NCBI GenBank assembly: GCA_946887085.1
Contig: CAMPKG010000070.1
Location: forward strand, 1 to 12,031
Reading direction: 5' to 3'
Length of the DNA: 12,031 bases
Source of the DNA: an uncultured Sphingobacteriales bacterium
GTDB taxonomy: Bacteria; Bacteroidota; Bacteroidia; Chitinophagales; Chitinophagaceae
The notes beneath the pieces were generated by a model. That model did no database searches, was not told where the DNA came from, and saw only the letters and a program-made list of their open reading frames with translations. Position 1 is the first letter of the stretch; every line of letters begins with the position of its first letter. The translations under genes and the position numbers were made by a program. This document shows, one piece after another, positions 6,604-12,031 of this stretch.

Positions 6604-8513
6604 GAGTTGAAAGCCTCCTCTAGTTGGCTGATCGTAGTCACGGCTTTCTGGTAAGCCTGCTCCATTTGCATATCACCCCTGTTGGCGTAAAGCGCCATCT
6701 CGCATTCTTCCATCAGGTTTTGAGCCTGTTGCTGAAGATGCGCCGGAATGTTCTTTTCAGTCATGGCGCCCTGTGCCCGTTCATGCGAAAGTTCTGATAA
6801 TGGAATATTAAGCTTGTCGCTGAGGTATAACCATATAGCCTTGGAAACAGAATCGTAGAACGAACGATGATCATTCTCACGCAGGAAATGTTGTGCAGTC
6901 GCGAGGCGCTTCAAAGCAATTTTATTTGCCACAAGACCTTTGTTGCTTTCAATAGCTTTGGTATAGTCCTCTTCGCGGCGACGCCAAACGATCAACCCGA
7001 GAAATGCCAGTGCGGGCACTGCATACATCGACCAGTAACCCCCTGTCAGAAATAAGGGCTTGCTAAAGCTGTTGCCGGCAAGCGGGCTGGTTGCTATCTG
7101 GTGAATATCTTCCGGCTGATCTCCATCTATCTTATTCTTGCCTCTTGTCACCTGTACAGCAACCGGGTCGGTATTGATCGTAACATAGCTGCCCGATTCA
7201 GGGTTAAAATAAGAGAAGGGCAAAGAAGGTATCACATAATTGCCCGGCGTATCGGCTGAAATAGTATAAGTAATGATCTTAGAGCCACCGATAGCGACGT
7301 TGCGATCAGTCACTGTGTCGCTCACCTGGGGCTCGGTAACGGTAAGTCCTGCCGGAAGATTCAAAACAGGAGGATTTATCAACTTAATATTACCGGTGCC
7401 CGAGATTGCTACCTGGTAGTTCAGCATGTCGTAAGTGCTGATGACTTTTTTATCGACCTTCGTTTTAACGGCGAACTGGCCTACCGCGCCACTATGATTT
7501 GTTGGTTTACCGTCATCAGGTAGTGGTTTAACGTTCACAACTGCCGGCTTGCTTTTCAGCTCTACGTGCACGTCTTTGTACATCACTGTTTTAAAGAAGT
7601 CATCATCAAAGCCAGCCATCTGGTTACCGAAGAAGGGATCATCAAACAGGTTCACTTCCTGTGCTACACGTGCCACGCCCTCAGCTACCGGTGCGATTTC
7701 CAGCTTACCGGCCTCGTGCGGGAACAGTGCTGATTTCTTCAATACAAATACATAGTATTGATGGCCATTGTACTCATCATACATCGGCTCCATATTTGTC
7801 TGTGGCGTTGCAAAATCCTGTGTCCAGAAACCCTCCGGTGCACTCAGCTTTAATATATTCACTTTCATCGGTAGCCGCGCATACATCAGGTAGGTGGCTG
7901 TTACCTGCTCGCCCACATGCACGGTTGGTTTGTCCACCACCACGCGCATGAACAGGTCTTTGTTCATATCCAGCACCGGCTCACCTTCCATTTGCTGCTG
8001 GCGCTTTGCCTGCTGCTGGTGGTATTGTTGCAGCTGTTGCTGATATTGATTTTGCGCTTCCTGCTGCCGGTTGTATGCCTGTTTCCGGGTGCGGTCATTG
8101 GCTTTCTTTGGCGCACAGCCTTTATGCACTTTCAGCTGAAGGGTATTGGAACGATATGTTTGCCCGTTCGCATCCGTGGCTATAGCCGAAGGGATGGTGA
8201 GGTTACCGTGGCGTTTAGGCTTCAGCAGGTAGCTTATGGTGATGGTGACAGTCGTATAACTGCTTCGTCCATTGCTTTCTGTATGTTTACTGGAGCCCTG
8301 GTACGGGCCGCCAATTATCTCGAAATCTTTGTTGAGATTCTGGGGAATGATCGCCTTGAGCTTGTATGCATCCTGTATGACATAATCTACCTGTACCTGT
8401 CCGTCAGAGCCGATCTCATCGGCACTGGCCCGGGTACTGAATACTACGTTCTGACCGAAAGCATTACCACACGCTGCCAGCAAAAGCAGGCACACGACAT
8501 TCAACCGTAACAT
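6600..8513 (-). CDS. batD: BatD-like protein
   Basis: This 637-residue protein fits the BatD family (PF13584): an N-terminal export signal, a long periplasmic region of Ig-like beta domains, one membrane helix, and a cytoplasmic helical tail. The signal is residues 1-20. Its LLLLAAC core contains a lipobox-like LAAC with Cys15, so lipidation is possible, although cleavage after AFG is the alternative. Beta-rich domains lie at about 22-132, 178-330 and 345-455. A Gln-rich linker at about 149-176 joins the first two. The membrane helix is at about 493-510 and ends in RRREED, so the C-terminus faces the cytoplasm. Residues 530-637 are helical. It heads the operon and overlaps batE by 4 bases. 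Direct upstream neighbours on the same strand are an SDR and a terminase-like gene, not batABC. Confidence 0.88.
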   Translation of the reverse strand: MLRLNVVCLLLLAACGNAFGQNVVFSTRASADEIGSDGQVQVDYVIQDAYKLKAIIPQNLNKDFEIIGGPYQGSSKHTESNGRSSYTTVTITISYLLKPKRHGNLTIPSAIATDANGQTYRSNTLQLKVHKGCAPKKANDRTRKQAYNRQQEAQNQYQQQLQQYHQQQAKRQQQMEGEPVLDMNKDLFMRVVVDKPTVHVGEQVTATYLMYARLPMKVNILKLSAPEGFWTQDFATPQTNMEPMYDEYNGHQYYVFVLKKSALFPHEAGKLEIAPVAEGVARVAQEVNLFDDPFFGNQMAGFDDDFFKTVMYKDVHVELKSKPAVVNVKPLPDDGKPTNHSGAVGQFAVKTKVDKKVISTYDMLNYQVAISGTGNIKLINPPVLNLPAGLTVTEPQVSDTVTDRNVAIGGSKIITYTISADTPGNYVIPSLPFSYFNPESGSYVTINTDPVAVQVTRGKNKIDGDQPEDIHQIATSPLAGNSFSKPLFLTGGYWSMYAVPALAFLGLIVWRRREEDYTKAIESNKGLVANKIALKRLATAQHFLRENDHRSFYDSVSKAIWLYLSDKLNIPLSELSHERAQGAMTEKNIPAHLQQQAQNLMEECEMALYANRGDMQMEQAYQKAVTTISQLEEAFNS

Positions 8514-8540
8514 ATAAGTTCCTGTATCATTGAGAGCCTA

Positions 8541-8548
8541 CAAAATTA
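8541..8548 (-). promoter_or_regulatory. Putative -7 promoter element of the batD operon
   Basis: On the minus strand this reads TAATTTTG, an exact match to the Bacteroidota -7 consensus TAnnTTTG. It lies 27 bases before the batD ATG, so transcription would start near 8535 with a leader of about 20 bases. Upstream, the -33 position has only TTTA (near 8570-8573), a weak match. The 90-base gap to the SDR gene has room for a separate promoter. Confidence 0.45.
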
Positions 8549-8603
8549 AACCGAACCCGGCGCTGGGCTAAATTTTGCGCGTTTAAACTTTGTTAAAAAA
8601 CAC

Positions 8604-9305
8604 TCATATATCGCCTTTCACCGGCCTCATGACGATAGTTTCCACATTGGCCCCGGCCGACAGGTTATAAGCACTCCATACCATTTCCGCCACGTCTCCG
8701 GCAGCCATCATCCGCTCGTCCGGGATACCGGCGCCTTCCCACGACCGGCTCATCGTTGCACCGGGGCAGACCGCGGTCACTTTTATGTCCGGCATTAACT
8801 CGAGGCGCAGGTTGTCGCTGAAGCCCAGCAGGGCGTATTTGGTGATGCTGTACGCGCCTCCGTTAGGGTAGGCTTTAAGGGCAGCAACAGAGCATATATT
8901 GAAGATATGGCCGCTGTGTTTCTTCTGCATGGCCGGCACTACCTGGCGGGTGAGGTGGTAGGCGCTGAAGAAATTGACATTCATCAGGGTCTCCATGTGG
9001 CCTTCGGGCTCGCCGATGAGGGTGCCGGGGAAGTACAACCCCGCGTTGTTCACCACCACGTCTATCACCGGGAACCGCTCCAATACCTGGCGGGCAAAGG
9101 AGAGCACATCCTGCTTTACCGACAAATCGGCGCGGTGGGCGATGATCTCTGCCGAGGGGAATCGTTGCTTCCAGTCGCTTTCCACGGCATGCAGGTCATT
9201 GAGTGTCCGGGCACAGATAGCCACCGAAAATCCCTGCGAGAGGAATTTCTCGGCTATGGCCTTGCCAATTCCCTGTGTTGCTCCTGTGACTATCGCGTAT
9301 GGCAT
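8604..9305 (-). CDS. Short-chain dehydrogenase/reductase (SDR)
   Basis: This 233-residue NAD(P)-dependent oxidoreductase is of the classical SDR type. The Rossmann cofactor motif TGATQGIG is at residues 7-14 and NNAG at 86-89. Asn111 precedes the active site, and the catalytic triad is Ser139, Tyr152 and Lys156 (YSITK). PG at 181-182 follows the core. Arg33 after the second strand (CARTL) favours NADP(H), by comparison with known family members. The substrate is unknown, and annotations such as 3-ketoacyl-ACP reductase would be over-reach. Its start at 9305 lies 39 bases after the stop of the terminase-like gene, and a B-family repeat (9323-9353) fills most of that gap. So it could be co-transcribed with that gene or use a promoter altered by the repeat. 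It ends 90 bases before batD. Confidence 0.9.
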   Translation of the reverse strand: MPYAIVTGATQGIGKAIAEKFLSQGFSVAICARTLNDLHAVESDWKQRFPSAEIIAHRADLSVKQDVLSFARQVLERFPVIDVVVNNAGLYFPGTLIGEPEGHMETLMNVNFFSAYHLTRQVVPAMQKKHSGHIFNICSVAALKAYPNGGAYSITKYALLGFSDNLRLELMPDIKVTAVCPGATMSRSWEGAGIPDERMMAAGDVAEMVWSAYNLSAGANVETIVMRPVKGDI

Positions 9306-9322
9306 GGTACAATAATAAGAAA

Positions 9323-9353
9323 TCTGAACCTCAGATTAAACTGATTAGGCTGA
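9323..9353 (+). repeat. B-family repeat copy, right arm of inverted pair (B0)
   Basis: This 31-base copy begins TCTGAACCTCAGATT and is followed by CTGATT-type words every 9 bases. It matches the reverse complement of 9998-10028 at 30 of 31 positions. It overlaps the end of the terminase-like gene, whose TAA stop (9345-9347) lies inside it. The first 13 bases form a small hairpin, TCTGA-ACC-TCAGA. Confidence 0.8.
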
Positions 9354-10571
9354 TTTGACTGAAGCCGAAAGGGAAGGTTCCGAATTTGTTATAAAATGTT
9401 GTCGATGAATGGGTGTTTTTTCTTCTTGTCTGAACCTCAGATTAGTCCGATTACTCTGATTTGCCTGATTTTCAATGTCGGGTGTATTTATGTGCTCTTT
9501 CGAATTTGTTATAGAATGTTGTCGATGATCGGGTGTTTTTTCTTCTTGTCTGAACCTCAGATTAGTCCGATTACTCTGATTTGCCTGATTTTCAATGTCG
9601 GGTGTATTTGTGTGCTCTTTCGAATTTGTTATAGACAGTTGTCGATGATCGTGTGTTTTTTCATCTTGTCTGAACCTCTGATTAGCCTGATTAATCTGAT
9701 TTTCGATGCTAACTGCCTTTTCGTTGCCGACTGAATTTGTTATAAGATGTTGTCGATGATGAGGTGTTTTTTCTTCCTTCTTCTGAAGGGGACACTCGCA
9801 TATTCCCCGCTGGCGGGGGTTAGGGGGTGGTGTTTCACAATTTGAATTTGTTATAAGATGTTGTCGATCTGGGGGTGTTTTTCCCTCCCCCTTACCCCCT
9901 TTCCGCACTTGCGGGACAGGCAACGGGGGACACGCGACTGAATTTGTTATAAACTGTTGTTCATGAACAGGTGTTTTTTCATTTGCATCAGTATTTTTCA
10001 GCCTAATCAGTTCAATCTGAGGTTCAGACAGTAATTTAACATCCGGTTCAGACCTCATCAACTCCTCTGCCGTATACAATATACCATGGCGTGGGCTGGG
10101 GGAAAGGTCGCGGAGGATGCGGTTAAATTGTTTTTCAATGAGGTCTTTCCTGGAATAGTCATCCTGCAGGCGCAGGTCGAGCTCTATGGCCCGGATGATG
10201 GTGTCGTGCGAGGGGTCTTCCTGGACTATCAGCAGGCCTTCTTTGGTTTTGTAGGCCTTCCTTTTCCGAACATCGCAGCGAACCACCATTGCCAGGAACA
10301 TCCGTTTCCGGCAAACTTCTTCGGCGCGCAGCATTTCGGCTTCTTCCCCCTTGCGTATAGCGTCTTTGTGAGCGGCAGCATATTTCTGTTCCAACGCCGG
10401 CTTTATGCGTGCGCGGATGTCAGGGCGTCCATACAAGCGCGAACCGGCTACTTGCGCCGATGCCGGCGAAACATTGGGATAAGCAATACTGTATGCTTTG
10501 GTGGGATCATTGTGTTCGATCATAGCTTTGATGAACACCTCGTGCTGGGGTTTTTGATAGCGGTTTTTCAT
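9345..10571 (-). CDS. Terminase small subunit-like protein with repeat-mosaic tail
   Basis: This is a 408-residue protein of two unlike parts. Residues 1-160 resemble a phage terminase small subunit (Terminase_2/TerS type). A helix-turn-helix-like segment holds NDPTKAYSIAYPNVSPASAQ (21-40), then GSRLYGRPDIRARI and a long helical region (61-100), then HDTIIRAIELDLRLQDDY near 122-139. No large terminase, portal or other phage gene is adjacent. From about residue 173 the protein is nothing but repeat modules. Six KTPxHRQHxITNS units at about 198-211, 229-243, 266-280, 303-317, 343-357 and 383-397 alternate with inserts: NQX triplets (about 290-300, 327-341, 367-381), a Pro/Arg-rich insert (about 244-262) and a Gly/Lys-rich one (about 212-228). 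This tail is polar and probably disordered. No signal peptide or membrane helix is seen. Start at 10571 is the natural one, with a -7 element 27 bases upstream. Function is unknown. Confidence 0.7.
   Translation of the reverse strand: MKNRYQKPQHEVFIKAMIEHNDPTKAYSIAYPNVSPASAQVAGSRLYGRPDIRARIKPALEQKYAAAHKDAIRKGEEAEMLRAEEVCRKRMFLAMVVRCDVRKRKAYKTKEGLLIVQEDPSHDTIIRAIELDLRLQDDYSRKDLIEKQFNRILRDLSPSPRHGILYTAEELMRSEPDVKLLSEPQIELIRLKNTDANEKTPVHEQQFITNSVACPPLPVPQVRKGGKGEGKTPPDRQHLITNSNCETPPPNPRQRGICECPLQKKEEKTPHHRQHLITNSVGNEKAVSIENQINQANQRFRQDEKTHDHRQLSITNSKEHTNTPDIENQANQSNRTNLRFRQEEKTPDHRQHSITNSKEHINTPDIENQANQSNRTNLRFRQEEKTPIHRQHFITNSEPSLSASVKSA
9429..9705 (+). repeat. Three B-family inserts between A units (B1-B3)
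   Basis: Copies start at 9429, 9549 and 9669 with TCTGAACCTC and continue as 9-base-spaced words of the form CTGATTTNN, CCGATTANN or CAGATTANN for about 37-45 bases. B1 and B2 are identical within the 120-base duplication; B3 is diverged. The coding strand reads them as asparagine-glutamine or asparagine-arginine triplets (NQA, NQS, NRT) followed by LRFRQ. They share orientation with B0 and are opposite to the copy at 9998-10028. TCTGAACC..GATT words like these are, as I recall, widespread dispersed sequences in Bacteroidota genomes; this needs a genome search. Confidence 0.8.
9788..9830 (-). repeat. G/C-rich hairpin insert between A units (C)
   Basis: This insert fills the space between the fourth and fifth A units. 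On the minus strand it carries CCCCCTAACCCCC (9815-9827) next to a perfect hairpin CCCCGC-TG-GCGGGG (9805-9818 on the plus strand). The coding strand translates it as PPPNPRQRGICECPL. It belongs to the same family as the insert at 9887-9931 but lies in the opposite orientation. Composition differs sharply from the AT-rich A and B modules. Confidence 0.7.
9887..9931 (+). repeat. G/C-rich hairpin insert between A units (D)
   Basis: This insert lies between the fifth and sixth A units. On the plus strand it starts CCCCCTTACCCCC (9887-9899), followed by a hairpin CCGCA-CT-TGCGG (9903-9914) and ends GGGGGACAC. It is the same kind of element as the insert at 9788-9830, in the opposite orientation. 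The coding strand reads it as PLPVPQVRKGGKGEG, with no stop. Confidence 0.7.
9998..10028 (-). repeat. B-family repeat copy, left arm of inverted pair (B4)
   Basis: This 31-base copy is the reverse complement of 9323-9353 with one mismatch. It lies just N-terminal to the first A unit and is read in the opposite sense to B1-B3, giving SEPQIELIRLK instead of NQX triplets. A partial extra copy, the word TCTGAACC on the minus strand, lies near 10045-10052 and encodes another SEP. Confidence 0.8.
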
Positions 10572-10598
10572 GATGGGTGATATGGTTTATTACAATAA

Positions 10599-10606
10599 CA
10601 AATTTA
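10599..10606 (-). promoter_or_regulatory. Putative -7 promoter element of the terminase-like gene
   Basis: On the minus strand this reads TAAATTTG, an exact TAnnTTTG match, 27 bases before the ATG at 10571. About 20 bases further up is only a T-rich run (around 10621-10630), not a clean TTTG. It fits within the 65-base gap after the GldM-like gene, so the terminase-like gene can be transcribed on its own. Confidence 0.45.
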
Positions 10607-10636
10607 CGTAATAATTTCCATATCGAAAAAAACCAG

Positions 10637-12031
10637 TTAGCGGATGCCAGCACCTGCCGAAAGCGAATTGTAGAAATTGCCAAGGTTGTCTGCACAGCTT
10701 ATTTCAGAGATCAAAATGCGGTCGCCCGGTTCCAGCATATTTTTCTGAGCGGCGTATTCTGACGGTGTAAGTGGTCCCAGTACCGTTTTGGGTTTCAGAA
10801 TAGTGATATTATAGCTTGTTATGGAATATTGAATATCGAGTTCAGTATCGAAGGGTTGCAGGTCAAGGTTTAATGGTTTCACCAGCGCGTTCTTGCTGAT
10901 GCTGCCATCTACTGCCCCGGCTATTGTAGCCGTTGGCGGAGGTACACTCTTCACCCTGAACTCTCTGCCGGCGACCGTCGAAGTCTTGCCAATATCATTC
11001 TTTGCATCGACATAGAGGTAAACCGGCCGCCCAGTACCCGCGACCTGTACTGAAAACCTGCCGTCTTCTATTTTTTGCACGGTTCCTCTTGACGAGCGCA
11101 ATGACAATGCGGCTTTTTCATAGCCCGGAACATCAATGTCGACAATATGCGGGTAGTTGGTGTACATAACATTCATTTTGTCGAGGTCCATGGCAGCACC
11201 GGGGGCTACCACGATGTATTGAAAAGACCATGGCTTCACCGGGTATGGTTTTCCAAATTCCAGGGTGATGGTACCGTTTGCTGTTTGAACGCCAAGATGA
11301 TCCGTCCTGCGGCTAACAGCTGCTACGCCATTTTCGGTTTTATCCACACGAATGTCGTTTGATCTGATTGTGGGATTGATTGCTTTGTTATAATCGCAAA
11401 GAAATAATAACGCCTCTACCTTTTGGCCAGGGTTTGCATAGTTCTGTTTTGGTACTGCCACACAGAGGGAACCTTCTTCCCCACAAATAAGCATTCCATA
11501 ACGCCTTGATATCTGCTTCAAAAGTTGTTTGTCTGTCAGTAGAATGTTTAGGTGAAACGATATTCGGGATAGTGTTAATAGCTCAGGATTTAGGGAACTA
11601 AGCGAAAAATAATTATGGCCGCCCCCCGTAAAATAGAAACTGTTTCTGATGGGGAATTCTTCAAACGACTGTGCTTCGTATGGGCCATAATACCGGCGTG
11701 CACTATCGGTGTATTCATCAATTCCTCGGCTAAGCAGTGATCGAATTTGCTCTTCTGATATTTTTGTATTCTTGTCGATTAAATACTTCTCGTAAATACT
11801 GTCGACGATGTGCCGTAATTTTTTAGACTCATTTTGCCATTTTACACTCTGCGAATACATGTCTGTATAATATAAGTCTTGGGCAGCTAAATTTTTAGCT
11901 TCATCCACCATCATTAGATTTTCGGTGATTTGCTGCTCAATCGAAAATTGCATCGATCTCTTTAACTCTGAATATTCAGGTTCTCTGGCCGGTGTTTGAG
12001 TAAAAATCCAGATACCGCAAATAGCCAGGGT
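10637..12031 (-). CDS. GldM/PorM-like protein, 5' end beyond the window
   Basis: The reading frame stays open to the right edge, giving at least 464 residues, so the true start lies outside. The apparent start at 11953 is an internal Met: the 26 codons before it encode a hydrophobic run (LAICGIWIF) followed by TQTPAREPEY, which suits an N-terminal membrane helix with a periplasmic remainder. After a helical region (roughly 25-120 in-window) the second half is beta-rich and matches GldM-type modules: VVAPGAAMDLDKMNVMYTNY, DIDVPGYE, and FRVKSVPPPTATIAG with GSISKNALV and a C-terminal domain ending GNFYNSL. GldM and PorM form the periplasmic shaft of the type IX secretion and gliding motor with GldL. 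The downstream gene is not gldN, so this is probably a paralogue outside the gldKLMN operon. It could equally be a divergent relative with another role. Confidence 0.72.
   Translation of the reverse strand, partial: TLAICGIWIFTQTPAREPEYSELKRSMQFSIEQQITENLMMVDEAKNLAAQDLYYTDMYSQSVKWQNESKKLRHIVDSIYEKYLIDKNTKISEEQIRSLLSRGIDEYTDSARRYYGPYEAQSFEEFPIRNSFYFTGGGHNYFSLSSLNPELLTLSRISFHLNILLTDKQLLKQISRRYGMLICGEEGSLCVAVPKQNYANPGQKVEALLFLCDYNKAINPTIRSNDIRVDKTENGVAAVSRRTDHLGVQTANGTITLEFGKPYPVKPWSFQYIVVAPGAAMDLDKMNVMYTNYPHIVDIDVPGYEKAALSLRSSRGTVQKIEDGRFSVQVAGTGRPVYLYVDAKNDIGKTSTVAGREFRVKSVPPPTATIAGAVDGSISKNALVKPLNLDLQPFDTELDIQYSITSYNITILKPKTVLGPLTPSEYAAQKNMLEPGDRILISEISCADNLGNFYNSLSAGAGIR

Larger units (their letters stand above)
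9382..9980 (-). repeat. Six-copy in-frame A repeat array
   Basis: Six copies of a ~41-base unit begin with GAATTTGTTATA on the plus strand at 9382, 9502, 9622, 9733, 9844 and 9940. Intervals are 120, 120, 111, 111 and 96 bases, all multiples of three. The fixed parts are GAATTTGTTATA, GTTGTCGATGA (altered in copies 5 and 6) and GTGTTTTT. Variation clusters at two spots, plus-strand unit positions 13-16 and about 28-31. On the coding strand each copy gives KTPxHRQHxITNS. The first two 120-base units (9382-9501 and 9502-9621) are identical at 116 of 120 positions, which shows recent tandem duplication. The intervening DNA is B-, C- or D-type, described separately. Confidence 0.9.

Noticed and set aside
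7917..8510. Plus-strand open frame opposite batD
   Set aside because: It is antisense to a clear BatD coding region, and its Leu-rich stretch is only the complement of the Gln-rich linker codons.
9396..9734. Plus-strand open frame with hydrophobic 40-residue repeats
   Set aside because: It is the antisense shadow of the A and B repeats. The frame stays open only because the period is 120 bases, and it lacks any independent start or promoter signal.
9382..9980. Regularly spaced repeats resembling a CRISPR array
   Set aside because: The inter-repeat segments are themselves repeats (B1 and B2 are identical), intervals are 96-120 bases and always in frame, and the whole array lies inside an open coding frame with no cas genes nearby.
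9345..10571. Remnant of a prophage
   Set aside because: Only the small terminase-like domain is seen. There is no TerL, portal, capsid, integrase or attachment site in the window.
10086..10580. Plus-strand open frame opposite the terminase-like gene
   Set aside because: It is a shadow of the minus-strand gene; its translation has no recognisable domain and the minus strand has the better start and promoter.
11951..11953. ATG at 11953 as the GldM-like start
   Set aside because: The frame continues open to the window edge and encodes a hydrophobic segment just upstream, so this Met is probably internal.

Overview
The window looks like a chromosomal piece of a Bacteroidota genome, most likely in or near Chitinophagales. 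Three things point there: a batD-batE pair, a GldM-like protein, and several upstream regions that carry the Bacteroidota -7 promoter element TAnnTTTG instead of a clear Shine-Dalgarno sequence. Base composition is moderate throughout. There is no transposase, integrase or large terminase in the window.

Layout. Bases 1-188 hold a degenerate inverted-repeat element and the promoter of a type II NADH dehydrogenase (215-1507, +). Convergent to it are an unrecognised 237-residue protein (1516-2229, -) and a Nei-type DNA glycosylase (2329-3063, -). The glycosylase is divergent from a luciferase-like flavin oxidoreductase (3167-4210, +). Bases 4211-4432 are non-coding for protein and hold two hairpins and a tRNA-Ser(GGA), all on the minus strand. 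The tRNA has an irregular T-stem.

Bases 8513 down to 4433 form one tight minus-strand operon: batD, batE, a polysaccharide deacetylase and a TatD-type nuclease. Two of its three junctions are ATGA overlaps, and the tRNA follows 22 bases after it. BatA, BatB, BatC and MoxR are absent beside batD, so this is a separated batDE pair joined to envelope and housekeeping genes. A short-chain dehydrogenase (8604-9305, -) lies upstream of it.

The most unusual locus is 9323-10571 (-). A protein whose first ~170 residues resemble a phage terminase small subunit carries a long tail built entirely of repeat modules. Six copies of a ~41-bp unit (A), each encoding KTPxHRQHxITNS, alternate with inserts from two other families: a 9-bp-periodic AT-rich element (B) and a G/C-rich hairpin element (C/D). 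All A-to-A intervals are multiples of three. Both B and C/D are read in frame in both orientations, a 31-bp near-perfect inverted pair of B copies bounds the array, and the stop codon lies inside one of those copies. Beyond it, running off the right edge, is a GldM/PorM-like protein (10637 to >12031, -) that is not followed by gldN.

The remaining genes are ordinary. The repeat-mosaic locus, the odd tRNA T-stem and the isolated batDE and GldM-like genes are the parts worth a second look.
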